Source of the DNA: Nitrososphaeria archaeon
GTDB lineage: Archaea; Thermoproteota; Nitrososphaeria; Nitrososphaerales; Nitrososphaeraceae
Assembly: GCA_021324715.1 (NCBI GenBank)
Contig: JAJPIN010000247.1
Coordinates: 1-8,601, forward strand
Direction: 5' to 3'
Length of the DNA stretch: 8,601 nucleotides
Of this stretch, positions 1-6,651 are shown in pieces (within the stretch, counting starts at the first letter, position 1; the number at the start of each line of letters is the position of its first letter). A model generated the notes under the pieces. That model searched no databases, had not been told where the DNA came from, and saw only the letters and a list, made by a program, of their open reading frames with translations. The position numbers were made by a program, and so were the translations under genes.

Positions 1-105
1 AATGCACTTTATTTCAGGTAGCTTGGAAAGTTCTTCATTAGAAACCGGAGTACCACATCTCATACATTCGTAAATCACATTACCAATTATCTTTTCATTT
101 TCCAT
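1..105 (-). CDS. rpoP: DNA-directed RNA polymerase subunit Rpo12 (RpoP), partial (C-terminus beyond the left edge)
   Basis: The first 35 codons read from an ATG at 105 down to the window edge. The translation contains YECMRCGTPV followed about 15 residues later by LPEIKCI. This fits the first Cys-x2-Cys pair (C14, C17) and the start of the second pair (C34) of the small zinc ribbon of archaeal Rpo12, the counterpart of eukaryotic Rpb12. The family is only about 45-60 residues long, so more than half is visible. In archaea and eukaryotes this subunit helps hold the assembly platform of RNA polymerase together. The DHH phosphoesterase gene lies 98 nt upstream on the same strand, so co-transcription is possible. 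A weak TATA-like stretch at 152-159 could also give it its own promoter. The expected final Cys and the CGYRxL-type ending lie outside the window, so the family call rests on the visible half. Confidence 0.8.
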   Translation of the reverse strand, partial: MENEKIIGNVIYECMRCGTPVSNEELSKLPEIKCI

Positions 106-203
106 AGTTATTGTTGTTTGGATTGAAATTTATTTGTTTTTCTGAAATTTCGTATATCACTAGATCTGAGGCCCCCAAGATTAGATTATTCTACGATCCA
201 AAA

Positions 204-1154
204 TTAGCTTAGTGCTCTCACTATCGCATCTTTTAGCTCCACTATGCACCCCTTTACATCCTTCGGATTGCTTTTCAATTTTCCCCCTGATGCATATTCA
301 TGGCCTCCACCTTCAACTAGGAGAGATGCTATTTTTCTACATGAAATTTTATCTGTATTTCTTCTGATGCTAACTTTTCCACTTCGATTAAAGAGCATTG
401 CTAGGTCAATTTTCCTGTTAGTAAATAGTTCATGAGAAAATAGGCTCGTTTGAACGTAAGGGAATGTAAAAACAAAAGCCACATTAAATGACAGAATTTT
501 CAAAATTGTTAGAGTTTTCAAAGATTCTTTTTTTTGAAAATCGCTAATTTTTATGAATTTTGTATATTCACTCTGCATATCCGAATCCCATAATATCCCC
601 CTTGATGCCTTTTCAACTAATGATTCCAAGTTTTGTCTGGAATTTTCACTAATCAGATAATAATGTATTAACTCAGAGAGCCTTGAATCATGGTTCTTAA
701 GGTTTGTCATAAAATCTGAGCTGTGAGCTATCAGCTTAAGCTGTTTTGCAATTTTGTTCTTGTACATGAATTTTTCATACATGATTTCAGTTGCACATTT
801 TTTTCCGGTCGAATTAAGAAACAATTTAGCGTACTTTCGTGCTGATTTCAATAATTTTCTGTCCCACGGGTGATGATCAACCCATATTACAGACCAACGT
901 CTCTTTTTCAGGTATTGGATTGTTTCTTCGAATAAACTGAATATAGTCTTATCATTAATGCCAAGGTCTGAAATTATCGCGAGTCCGCCAGTTGTCTTTT
1001 TCGATTCACATTTTATGTATTCAAACATTTTTTCAAAGCTCTTCACTCCGTAATCATAAAATGAAATACTAGATTGAGGAAATTTCATTAAGGCAACAGA
1101 AGCAGAAAATAGACCATCTATGTCTGCTTTATGTGTGCATATTATAACTCGCAT
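204..1154 (-). CDS. DHH-DHHA1 family phosphoesterase (RecJ/NrnA-like)
   Basis: A 316-residue protein with the full DHH layout. The metal-binding motifs are THKADIDG at 7-14 (H8, D11, D13), SDLG at 62-65 (D63), the name-giving DHH at 93-95, and HSSDF at 144-148 (D147). The C-terminal DHHA1 substrate domain carries the glycine-rich GGGHEYASGG at 282-291. Family members are manganese-dependent phosphoesterases that act on single-stranded nucleic acid ends, short oligonucleotides or cyclic dinucleotides. The sequence does not say which substrate is used here. At just over 300 residues it is a minimal DHH-DHHA1 protein without the OB fold of full bacterial RecJ, closer to NrnA or archaeal RecJ-like proteins. 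rpoP lies downstream on the same strand; to my knowledge DHH genes occur near rpoP in other archaeal genomes. The ATG at 1154 is the natural start because motif I begins at residue 7. Confidence 0.85.
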   Translation of the reverse strand: MRVIICTHKADIDGLFSASVALMKFPQSSISFYDYGVKSFEKMFEYIKCESKKTTGGLAIISDLGINDKTIFSLFEETIQYLKKRRWSVIWVDHHPWDRKLLKSARKYAKLFLNSTGKKCATEIMYEKFMYKNKIAKQLKLIAHSSDFMTNLKNHDSRLSELIHYYLISENSRQNLESLVEKASRGILWDSDMQSEYTKFIKISDFQKKESLKTLTILKILSFNVAFVFTFPYVQTSLFSHELFTNRKIDLAMLFNRSGKVSIRRNTDKISCRKIASLLVEGGGHEYASGGKLKSNPKDVKGCIVELKDAIVRALS

Positions 1155-1180
1155 TTATTAGATTATGATAATTGAACAGA

Positions 1181-1188
1181 ATATGTTT
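1181..1188 (-). promoter_or_regulatory. weak TATA-like element of the DHH phosphoesterase gene
   Basis: On the minus strand an A/T stretch reading AACATAT lies about 30 nt before the ATG at 1154. This is the spacing expected for an archaeal TATA box with a very short leader. The match to a TATA consensus is poor and no BRE is evident, so this is a position-based suggestion. Confidence 0.3.
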
Positions 1189-1211
1189 CTATTGTCATGT
1201 AGTTTGGGGTA

Positions 1212-1228
1212 ATATCAAGTCATATCAA
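1212..1228. repeat. direct repeat ATATCAA x2, one helical turn apart
   Basis: Two identical 7-mers, ATATCAA, start at 1212 and 1222, exactly 10 bp apart, in the divergent intergenic region between the DHH gene (minus) and the membrane protein gene (plus). They sit upstream of the putative DHH promoter. Such spacing would place two protein contacts on one DNA face, but A/T-rich repeats of this length also arise by chance. Confidence 0.25.
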
Positions 1229-1314
1229 CAAATAGAGAGAATGAATTTAATCTTAGTTGAAATAATTACATTTAGAAGGGTTAAATCCACGACTAATTGC
1301 ATTTACAAGTATAA

Positions 1315-1324
1315 TTTTATATTT
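1315..1324 (+). promoter_or_regulatory. TATA box for the 181-residue membrane protein gene
   Basis: TTTTATATTT lies about 35 nt before the ATG at 1355. It would place the transcription start only a few bases before that codon. It supports the shorter start at 1355, since the alternative start at 1172 lies upstream of this box. Confidence 0.5.
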
Positions 1325-1354
1325 GATACCCTTTGTCAGATATTACAAAGCGCT

Positions 1355-1900
1355 ATGTACTATTCAACCGAAAAAAGGACAAGTGCCAGATCGGTATATC
1401 TTATAGTTTTCTACATATCTGCTATCTCGATGACTGCAATTACATTTTACGCACTGTATCAAAGCATAGTTGAATACGCATCCACAGGAAAAATTGTAAT
1501 AGGTGAGATTCTAGTAAAGACAGAATTTCCATTTAAAGGATTCTCAAAACTAATTACTTATTTGATGATAGTATCCGTTGTATCATGGTATTGCGTTACC
1601 AAATTAGGAGGAGACAAAGTAAAGGAAGTTTCTCCGGCACTTCGCGCTATCCTGCAAATAATTGTCCTTGCGATAGCTGTAGTCTCGCTATATGAGTTTG
1701 TTTACAATTTTGTGATATGGAGTTCTTTAATAACAATTAATGCCTTAGGAGGACACATAAATTTGGATACTATCAGTATAGCATACCCAAATCCACAAAC
1801 TCCGTGGAATTTGGTATTTGCCACTAAGATGTCCCTTGCAGCCTTCTTGATTTCTGCTCATGGTTTTTACATCATTTCAAGAAAGGACAAACCTAAATGA
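1355..1900 (+). CDS. four-helix integral membrane protein of unknown function
   Basis: The frame is open from an ATG at 1172, but I prefer the ATG at 1355 (181 residues). The extra 61 residues look non-coding (many Ile, Asn, Cys and Tyr, no ordered hydrophobicity), and a TATA box at 1315-1324 fits a short-leader transcript from 1355. The protein has a short charged N-terminus and four predicted transmembrane helices at about 13-36, 65-82, 97-123 and 152-174. Short loops separate them, and it ends in a basic tail (SRKDKPK). The loop between helices 3 and 4 (130-151) is polar with a Pro-rich end (YPNPQTPW). I do not recognise a family and see no catalytic motif. It stands 89 nt upstream of pfdA on the same strand, but pfdA seems to have its own TATA box. 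The ORF is convincing; the function is unknown. Confidence 0.75.
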   Translation: MYYSTEKRTSARSVYLIVFYISAISMTAITFYALYQSIVEYASTGKIVIGEILVKTEFPFKGFSKLITYLMIVSVVSWYCVTKLGGDKVKEVSPALRAILQIIVLAIAVVSLYEFVYNFVIWSSLITINALGGHINLDTISIAYPNPQTPWNLVFATKMSLAAFLISAHGFYIISRKDKPK

Positions 1901-1951
1901 AAATTTGTTAAGTTATACTTATCCATACTAGGTAGGTTCATTTTTAGTCAA

Positions 1952-1960
1952 AGTTATATG
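1952..1960 (+). promoter_or_regulatory. TATA box of the pfdA-ftsY-argF operon
   Basis: AGTTATATG lies about 33 nt before the pfdA ATG at 1990, the spacing of an archaeal TATA box with a leader of a few nucleotides. No Shine-Dalgarno is seen ahead of pfdA. This would be the main promoter for the three downstream genes. Confidence 0.5.
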
Positions 1961-1989
1961 CCCGTATTCTACTCAGAAAATATAGTAAG

Positions 1990-2448
1990 ATGAACTCCAG
2001 AGATAATCCTCAAGACCAAATTTCAACTGAACAAAAAATCAACGAAATGGTTCAACAATCGAAGATCCTGGAAGCTTATATGAATGATATTCTAACAAAG
2101 GAATCAACGTTGTCAAGACTTTTTACTGAAGCCCATTTGGCTTCCGAGGCGATTCAAGAATTATCGTCGCCTAATCAAGAAGAATCCCTTGTTCCAATAG
2201 GCATTGGAATTTATCTTAAGGTTACAGTTCCGCAGGTAAGGAATCTGTTTGTGAATGTAGGATCGGGCGTTACTATTGAAAAGCCTAAAGACAAAACGAG
2301 AGATTATGTTGAGACAAAAATCAAGGAGTTCGAGCTTGCGTTAAAACAATTACAATCGCAAAAAGAACAGATAGCAATTAGAATGAATCAGCTTCAAGAG
2401 GAGATAAATGCCGAAATGCAAAAATCTCAAAGAACTTCAAATTCATAG
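1990..2448 (+). CDS. pfdA: prefoldin subunit alpha
   Basis: A 152-residue protein with prefoldin-alpha architecture. A long N-terminal helix (about 11-60) and a long C-terminal helix (about 100-148), rich in Gln, Glu, Lys and Leu, form an antiparallel coiled coil. A beta-hairpin core lies between them (about 67-99, with LVPIGIGIYLKVTV and NLFVNVGSGV). Two alpha and four beta subunits form the jellyfish-shaped prefoldin hexamer, which holds unfolded proteins in the cytosol and passes them to the thermosome. The length is usual for archaeal prefoldin alpha. The next gene, ftsY, begins 20 nt after the stop. A pfdA-ftsY order is familiar in archaea, often after the ribosomal protein L18a/LX gene; here an unknown membrane protein occupies that upstream place. 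The start is supported by the TATA box at 1952-1960. Confidence 0.9.
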   Translation: MNSRDNPQDQISTEQKINEMVQQSKILEAYMNDILTKESTLSRLFTEAHLASEAIQELSSPNQEESLVPIGIGIYLKVTVPQVRNLFVNVGSGVTIEKPKDKTRDYVETKIKEFELALKQLQSQKEQIAIRMNQLQEEINAEMQKSQRTSNS

Positions 2449-2468
2449 CAGGCAGGACTGCACTACGC

Positions 2469-3875
2469 TTGTTTGAAAAATTAAAAAAAATATTCTCTGA
2501 AACTGCAAAGAATCTTAGTAAAAAATCAATTTCTAAAAAAGAGATTGATTCTATACTAGGTGATTTGCAAATTAGTCTCATGGAAAATGATGTAGCTCAT
2601 GAAATCGTTGAAGAAATGACATCAAAAATAAAAATGGAAATATTGGATTTGAAGTTGGAAGGTAACGAAAAATCTGATGAGTTAATTACAACGCGATTAT
2701 ATACGTTTTTACATGATTTATTTTTGTCCTCCAATAACAGGACAGATATTGTCCAATCTATTTTGGAAAAGAAAAAATCAAAAGCAGGTCCCTATTCCAT
2801 TATATTCCTTGGTATCAATGGCACTGGCAAAACTACAACTATTGCTAAATTTTGTAAGATGCTGAGGGATCATGGTATCTCAGTTGTTCTAGCGGCTGGA
2901 GATACACATAGAGCAGGAGCTATTGAGCAGATAATGTATCATGGTAACAATCTTAATGTTAAAGTAATCTCCCAAAGATACGGAGCAGACCCATCGGCAG
3001 TTGCTAGAGATGCATTAGAACACGCAAAAAAGAATTATGTTGAAGTCGTTTTGATCGATACGGCAGGTAGAATGCAAACATCTAAGAACCTCATGGAAGA
3101 AGTAAGTAAGATTATAAGAGTTATAAAACCTGATATGAGAATATTTGTGGGCGATTCTTTGGCAGGAAACGATACAGTAAACCAGGCCCGTGAATTTTTT
3201 GAATACACCAAATTTGATGGTTCGATATTAACAAAAAGCGATGCTGATTCTAGAGGTGGTGCAGCCATATCAATTACTTATTTAACACATAAGCCTATTT
3301 TATATTTAGGTATAGGACAAGGATACGATGATTTGGATAAATTTGACCATGAGAGATATCTTAATTCCATTTTCAAGGGTAGGGTATATGAAAAAAGTAC
3401 ATATGACGAGCGAGAACAGCATGCCTCAAATGCTGATAGCAGCAGAATAAACGAATTGACTGAAAATGCAAATATAGATTCCCCGACTCATATGGCAATA
3501 GACGATAGTACGAATAAAGACACTGATAAATATGTGGTGGACGAGGAAGCAATATCAACGCCGACAGCAATAATGTCGGAGGCAAATGATATTGGTAATC
3601 AAGACCAGTTGATTGCTGAGCAATTGAATGATGATAAAGAGCATCGAAAGGGGGGAATAAGTAAGGAAACAAGCGAAACAAAACCAAAAAAAGGATCGTT
3701 TTTCAACAAGCTTTTCAAAGATGGGCAGGTGAACGATTTGGTTGATAGTAACACGCAATCTCAGGCCGATATCAGAACTAGAAGAGATAAGAACAAGGAG
3801 AAAACTGAAAGTAAAAACGAAAGCGAAGAAGTGGTTTATTTAACCGATGATGATATAAATGATCTCCTTAAGTAA
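2469..3875 (+). CDS. ftsY: signal recognition particle receptor FtsY, with long C-terminal extension
   Basis: A 468-residue SRP GTPase that docks SRP-ribosome complexes at the membrane and, with SRP54, hands them to the translocon. The helical N domain spans about 1-95. The G domain carries GINGTGKTTT (115-124, P-loop), DTHRAGA (145-151), DTAGR (197-201), TKSDAD (255-260, G4) and GIGQGYDDL (281-289). Reading begins at a TTG codon; the translation MFEKLKKIF matches the usual basic, amphipathic FtsY N-terminus, and I see no nearer ATG. The first catalytic-loop element has His (DTHRAG) where DTFRAG or DTYRAG is common. Archaeal FtsY normally ends soon after the G domain (here about residue 305). 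This one continues for about 160 residues of Asp, Glu, Asn, Ser and Lys-rich sequence, including KKGSFFNKLFKDG at 407-419, and ends in an acidic patch and LLK. The last 17 nt overlap argF. Confidence 0.95.
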   Translation: MFEKLKKIFSETAKNLSKKSISKKEIDSILGDLQISLMENDVAHEIVEEMTSKIKMEILDLKLEGNEKSDELITTRLYTFLHDLFLSSNNRTDIVQSILEKKKSKAGPYSIIFLGINGTGKTTTIAKFCKMLRDHGISVVLAAGDTHRAGAIEQIMYHGNNLNVKVISQRYGADPSAVARDALEHAKKNYVEVVLIDTAGRMQTSKNLMEEVSKIIRVIKPDMRIFVGDSLAGNDTVNQAREFFEYTKFDGSILTKSDADSRGGAAISITYLTHKPILYLGIGQGYDDLDKFDHERYLNSIFKGRVYEKSTYDEREQHASNADSSRINELTENANIDSPTHMAIDDSTNKDTDKYVVDEEAISTPTAIMSEANDIGNQDQLIAEQLNDDKEHRKGGISKETSETKPKKGSFFNKLFKDGQVNDLVDSNTQSQADIRTRRDKNKEKTESKNESEEVVYLTDDDINDLLK

Positions 3876-4797
3876 GAAATATCTGACTTCTATTGAAGAT
3901 TTGAGTGAAGATGAGATTCGCTATTTGATTTCACAGGCAATTGAATTTAAAACGAAAAAGTCTGATAATGGGAACAACAATCAAATTCTAGCCGGAAAAA
4001 CACTTGCCCTGATGTTTGAAAAACCATCTACTAGAACTCGCTTGAGTTTTGAAGCTGCGATGTACCAATTGGGTGGTAATACAATTTATCTAAATGCTAA
4101 TGATCTTCAATTATCTAGAGGAGAATCTATTCAAGATACTGCGAAAACAATCTCTCTTTACGTAGACTGTCTCGTATCAAGGGTTCACTCTCATAACACA
4201 ATTATTGAATTGTCACAAAATTGTAAAATTCCATTGATTAATGGCCTATCTGATTTATATCATCCCTGTCAGAGTCTGGCTGATCTGATGACGATATTGG
4301 AATACAAGAAGAGCTTTAAAGGATTGACACTGGCTTGGATCGGAGACGGGAATAATGTGTGTAATGATCTGTTAATGGGATGTGCTAAAGTGGGAATAAA
4401 TATCAGAGCTGCAATACCAGAGGGTTATGAACCTCCACAGCATGTACTTGAAGTAGTAACACATGAATCAAAATTAAAACAAACTGATTTTACTATTGTA
4501 CGCGAACCAGTCTATGCAGTAAGGAACGCAGATGTTGTAGTAACAGATACATTTGTTTCTATCGGAAAAGAAAAAGAAGTAGATAAAAGAAAATCAATTT
4601 TTATTCCAAAGTACCAGGTAAATGATCAGCTTATGAGTTACTCAAAAGACAACGCAATCTTCTTGCATTGTTTGCCAGCAAAAAGGGGGCAGGAGGTAAC
4701 GTCAGAAGTTATAGATGGAAAAAAATCAGTTGTCTGGGATGAGGCAGAAAACAGACTCCATGTACAAAAATCACTTTTAGTAAGCTTACTTATTTAG
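3859..4797 (+). CDS. argF: ornithine carbamoyltransferase (anabolic)
   Basis: A 312-residue enzyme that transfers the carbamoyl group of carbamoyl phosphate to L-ornithine, giving citrulline for arginine synthesis in the cytosol. Diagnostic sites are the carbamoyl-phosphate loop PSTRTR (56-61), HPCQ (135-138), DGNNV (163-167), the ornithine-loop region DTFVSIG (230-236) and the catalytic HCLP (270-273). The ending DEAENRLHVQK is typical of the family. The usual DxWxSMG appears as DTFVSIG, a conservative change (Trp to Phe, Met to Ile). The length is standard. The ATG at 3859 lies inside the end of ftsY (17-nt overlap in another frame), so the gene is probably expressed through operon transcription and coupled translation. 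A T-tract follows the stop. argH, the last enzyme of the same pathway, lies next door on the opposite strand. Confidence 0.95.
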   Translation: MISLSKKYLTSIEDLSEDEIRYLISQAIEFKTKKSDNGNNNQILAGKTLALMFEKPSTRTRLSFEAAMYQLGGNTIYLNANDLQLSRGESIQDTAKTISLYVDCLVSRVHSHNTIIELSQNCKIPLINGLSDLYHPCQSLADLMTILEYKKSFKGLTLAWIGDGNNVCNDLLMGCAKVGINIRAAIPEGYEPPQHVLEVVTHESKLKQTDFTIVREPVYAVRNADVVVTDTFVSIGKEKEVDKRKSIFIPKYQVNDQLMSYSKDNAIFLHCLPAKRGQEVTSEVIDGKKSVVWDEAENRLHVQKSLLVSLLI

Positions 4798-4806
4798 TCT
4801 AGGAAA

Positions 4807-4812
4807 TTTTTT
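4807..4812 (+). terminator. T-tract terminator after argF
   Basis: A run of six T begins 9 nt after the argF stop codon, without a preceding strong hairpin. Archaeal RNA polymerase terminates at oligo-T tracts in the non-template strand, so this could end the pfdA-ftsY-argF transcript before it meets argH. No comparable T-tract lies just after argH on the minus strand. Confidence 0.4.
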
Positions 4813-4895
4813 AGTCAATTCCGAGATTACCTACGGAGGTCTGTCAATACCATCTATGATATTAGTATGAAACCAGATTGGTGTGGCAACCGGTA

Positions 4896-6392
4896 TTATA
4901 GCGAAGAATTGGCTTTGGTTTTTATTTGATTTATCACAGCTATTATGTTTTCTTGCACATATTCAATGTTTTTTTTCTTACTCTGTACTTGATTGTGGTA
5001 ATTATCCAGTAATATTCTGTATTTTTTTATGGTTTTCATTTGTTTTCGTGGGTTTGGTGATCCTTCAGAACGACGGTTTGCTATTGATTTTTGAGGAGTC
5101 ATATCTTTTATTATATGAATTACTTTGGCAGGAGGCATGCTTAGTTTCATCTTTTCTAAAATTAATTTAACATCTGAATTGGATAAAGACTTGAATGGTA
5201 CCTCTTCTTTGTTCTGTATCGCCTTAGCGACAAGTGCTCCGACTAATTTGTGAGCAGTTCTGAAAGGCACTTTATGTCTGATGACAAGTTCTTCAGCTAC
5301 ATCGAATGCTGTTGCATAACTGGCGTTTGAAGCTGTGGCCATGACGTCTTTGTTCACGACTAGGGAAGCAATAATGCCAGTTACTATCTCCAAGGATAAG
5401 GATACCGTATCAATTGAATTCCAAAATGAAAGCTTTGTATCCTGCAAATCTCTACTATATCCTGAAGGTAGTGCCTTGAGTATTATCATTACACTTGTAA
5501 GGTTTCCGATCACTAGTGCTGTTTTTGATCTTATCATTTCCAGAGGATCGGGATTTTTCTTCTGCGGCATTGCACTAGATGTGGATGTAAACTTCTCATC
5601 AATTTCAATGAATCCAAATTCCTCAGAAGACCAGATAATCAGGTCTTCAGCACATCTACTTAATGTTATCATAATGGAGGATATATCTGAAAGAAATTCG
5701 ATCATAAAATCTCTTGAGGAAGTTGCGTCAATAGTATTTGATACAATATTTTCGAAACCTAACAATTTAGCTGTCATCTTTCTATCAAGAGGCAAAAGCG
5801 ATCCTCCTATCGGACCAGCGCCCAAGGGGGATTGATTGATTCTTTTGTAAAGTGAGAACAATCTCTCCACATCTCGTAATAGACTCTCCGAGTATGACAG
5901 CAAATAGTGGGCCAAGTTTCCATTCTGTGCCTGTTGCAAGTGTGTGTAAAGAGGCATTATTGAATCCAAATTTTCTTCAGATTTTTCTAGCAGTAATCTG
6001 ATCAAATTAATCAGATGAAAAATTATACTAATTAGATCATCTCTTGCTTTAATTTTGATGTCAGTTACAATCTGATCGTTTCTTGATCTTCCGGTTTGGA
6101 TTTTGCCTCCAATATCAACCCCAATTTTGCCAATTAGGTGTGCTTCAACGGCTTCATGAATATCTTCAAATCCTTCTCTGACCAATCTTTCTGGATTACG
6201 TAATATTTGATCTAACCCGTTTACTATAGTTGCAAATTCAAACTTGTTCAGTATATGAATCTTGTAAAGCATTATTACATGAGCTTTGCTACACAAGATA
6301 TCATAGAAGAGAATTTTGTCGTCGATTTCAATTGAAGACAGGAAATTCAATGTACGTCTATCAAGATCTTCCTTGTGTCTTGATCTATACAT
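4896..6392 (-). CDS. argH: argininosuccinate lyase
   Basis: A 498-residue member of the fumarase/aspartase superfamily that splits argininosuccinate into arginine and fumarate, the last step of arginine synthesis; the active enzyme is a tetramer. The three superfamily regions are visible: TGRSRNDQ (100-107), the catalytic THLQQAQ region (150-156, with T150 and H151), and the mobile signature loop TSSAMPQKKNPDPLE (271-285). Differences from the common form are Thr in place of the Gly before the two serines of the loop, QNGN after THLQQA where AQP is usual, and SEGSPNP (442-448) where GGT-type sequence is common. Key catalytic residues are retained. Length is slightly above the usual 450-490, because of a Lys-rich C-terminal helix. 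The gene converges with argF across a 98-nt gap and has its own TATA box. ATG at 6392 gives the typical MYRSR beginning. Confidence 0.93.
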   Translation of the reverse strand: MYRSRHKEDLDRRTLNFLSSIEIDDKILFYDILCSKAHVIMLYKIHILNKFEFATIVNGLDQILRNPERLVREGFEDIHEAVEAHLIGKIGVDIGGKIQTGRSRNDQIVTDIKIKARDDLISIIFHLINLIRLLLEKSEENLDSIMPLYTHLQQAQNGNLAHYLLSYSESLLRDVERLFSLYKRINQSPLGAGPIGGSLLPLDRKMTAKLLGFENIVSNTIDATSSRDFMIEFLSDISSIMITLSRCAEDLIIWSSEEFGFIEIDEKFTSTSSAMPQKKNPDPLEMIRSKTALVIGNLTSVMIILKALPSGYSRDLQDTKLSFWNSIDTVSLSLEIVTGIIASLVVNKDVMATASNASYATAFDVAEELVIRHKVPFRTAHKLVGALVAKAIQNKEEVPFKSLSNSDVKLILEKMKLSMPPAKVIHIIKDMTPQKSIANRRSEGSPNPRKQMKTIKKYRILLDNYHNQVQSKKKNIEYVQENIIAVINQIKTKANSSL

Positions 6393-6436
6393 GATGAAAA
6401 CAAACTACTATTGGACTTATTTATTGTTAAACTTTG

Positions 6437-6445
6437 TTTATATAG
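6437..6445 (-). promoter_or_regulatory. TATA box of argH
   Basis: On the minus strand CTATATAAA is a near-consensus archaeal TATA box. Its centre lies about 48 nt upstream of the argH ATG, giving a predicted leader of about 20 nt. No Shine-Dalgarno is visible in that leader. It implies argH is transcribed on its own, downstream of the hairpin-rich stretch. Confidence 0.6.
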
Positions 6446-6496
6446 TGGTTATCTTCTGTAAAATAATTTCAGAATCGGGAGAAATTCGTTGAAAAA

Positions 6497-6515
6497 TCTT
6501 ATTGATCTAATAAGA
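6497..6515. repeat. inverted repeat, 7-bp arms, 5-nt loop
   Basis: TCTTATT (6497-6503) and AATAAGA (6509-6515) are perfectly complementary around GATCT. It lies about 55 nt upstream of the argH TATA box, so it might be an operator or a weak RNA hairpin. The arms are A/T-rich and a chance origin is quite possible. Confidence 0.35.
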
Positions 6516-6589
6516 AATTTTATCTTAAAAATTTGTCGCCCTAATAATTATCCAAGAGTAATTATGGGAGTGCGGATTTAAACCGAGCT

Positions 6590-6606
6590 TGGACATTTAA
6601 TGTCCA
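6590..6606. repeat. inverted repeat, 7-bp arms, 3-nt loop
   Basis: TGGACAT (6590-6596) and ATGTCCA (6600-6606) pair perfectly around TTA. The tight loop and near-palindromic form suit either a stable RNA hairpin or a dimeric regulator site. It lies in the middle of the gap between argH and the 70-residue gene. Confidence 0.45.
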
Positions 6607-6651
6607 GCAGTTATCATTCTTCATGTTTGGTGAGTTAATCTCCAATCATCG

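Noticed and set aside
1172..1354. N-terminal extension of the membrane protein to an ATG at 1172
   Set aside because: The 61 extra residues lack coding character, and the TATA box at 1315-1324 would lie inside the gene; the start at 1355 fits the promoter and the topology.
3373..3687. 104-codon minus-strand ORF opposite the FtsY tail
   Set aside because: It mirrors the acidic low-complexity tail in the reverse strand; no promoter and no domain character.
4829..4840. Small palindrome ACCTACGGAGGT in the argF-argH gap as a bidirectional terminator
   Set aside because: The stem is only four pairs and is not followed by a T-tract on either strand; the T-run at 4807-4812 explains termination better.
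4883..5170. 95-codon plus-strand ORF antisense to the end of argH
   Set aside because: It lies opposite conserved argH sequence and its Phe/Leu-rich composition is what the complement of a Lys/Glu-rich region gives.
5335..5835. 166-codon plus-strand ORF inside argH
   Set aside because: Fully antisense to the catalytic core of argH, whose motifs are clear on the other strand.
6561..6606. tRNA-like T-arm (GGTTTAAATCC on the minus strand)
   Set aside because: The expected C of the T-loop is T, only three of five T-stem pairs form, and no matching acceptor or D-arm lies at the right distance.
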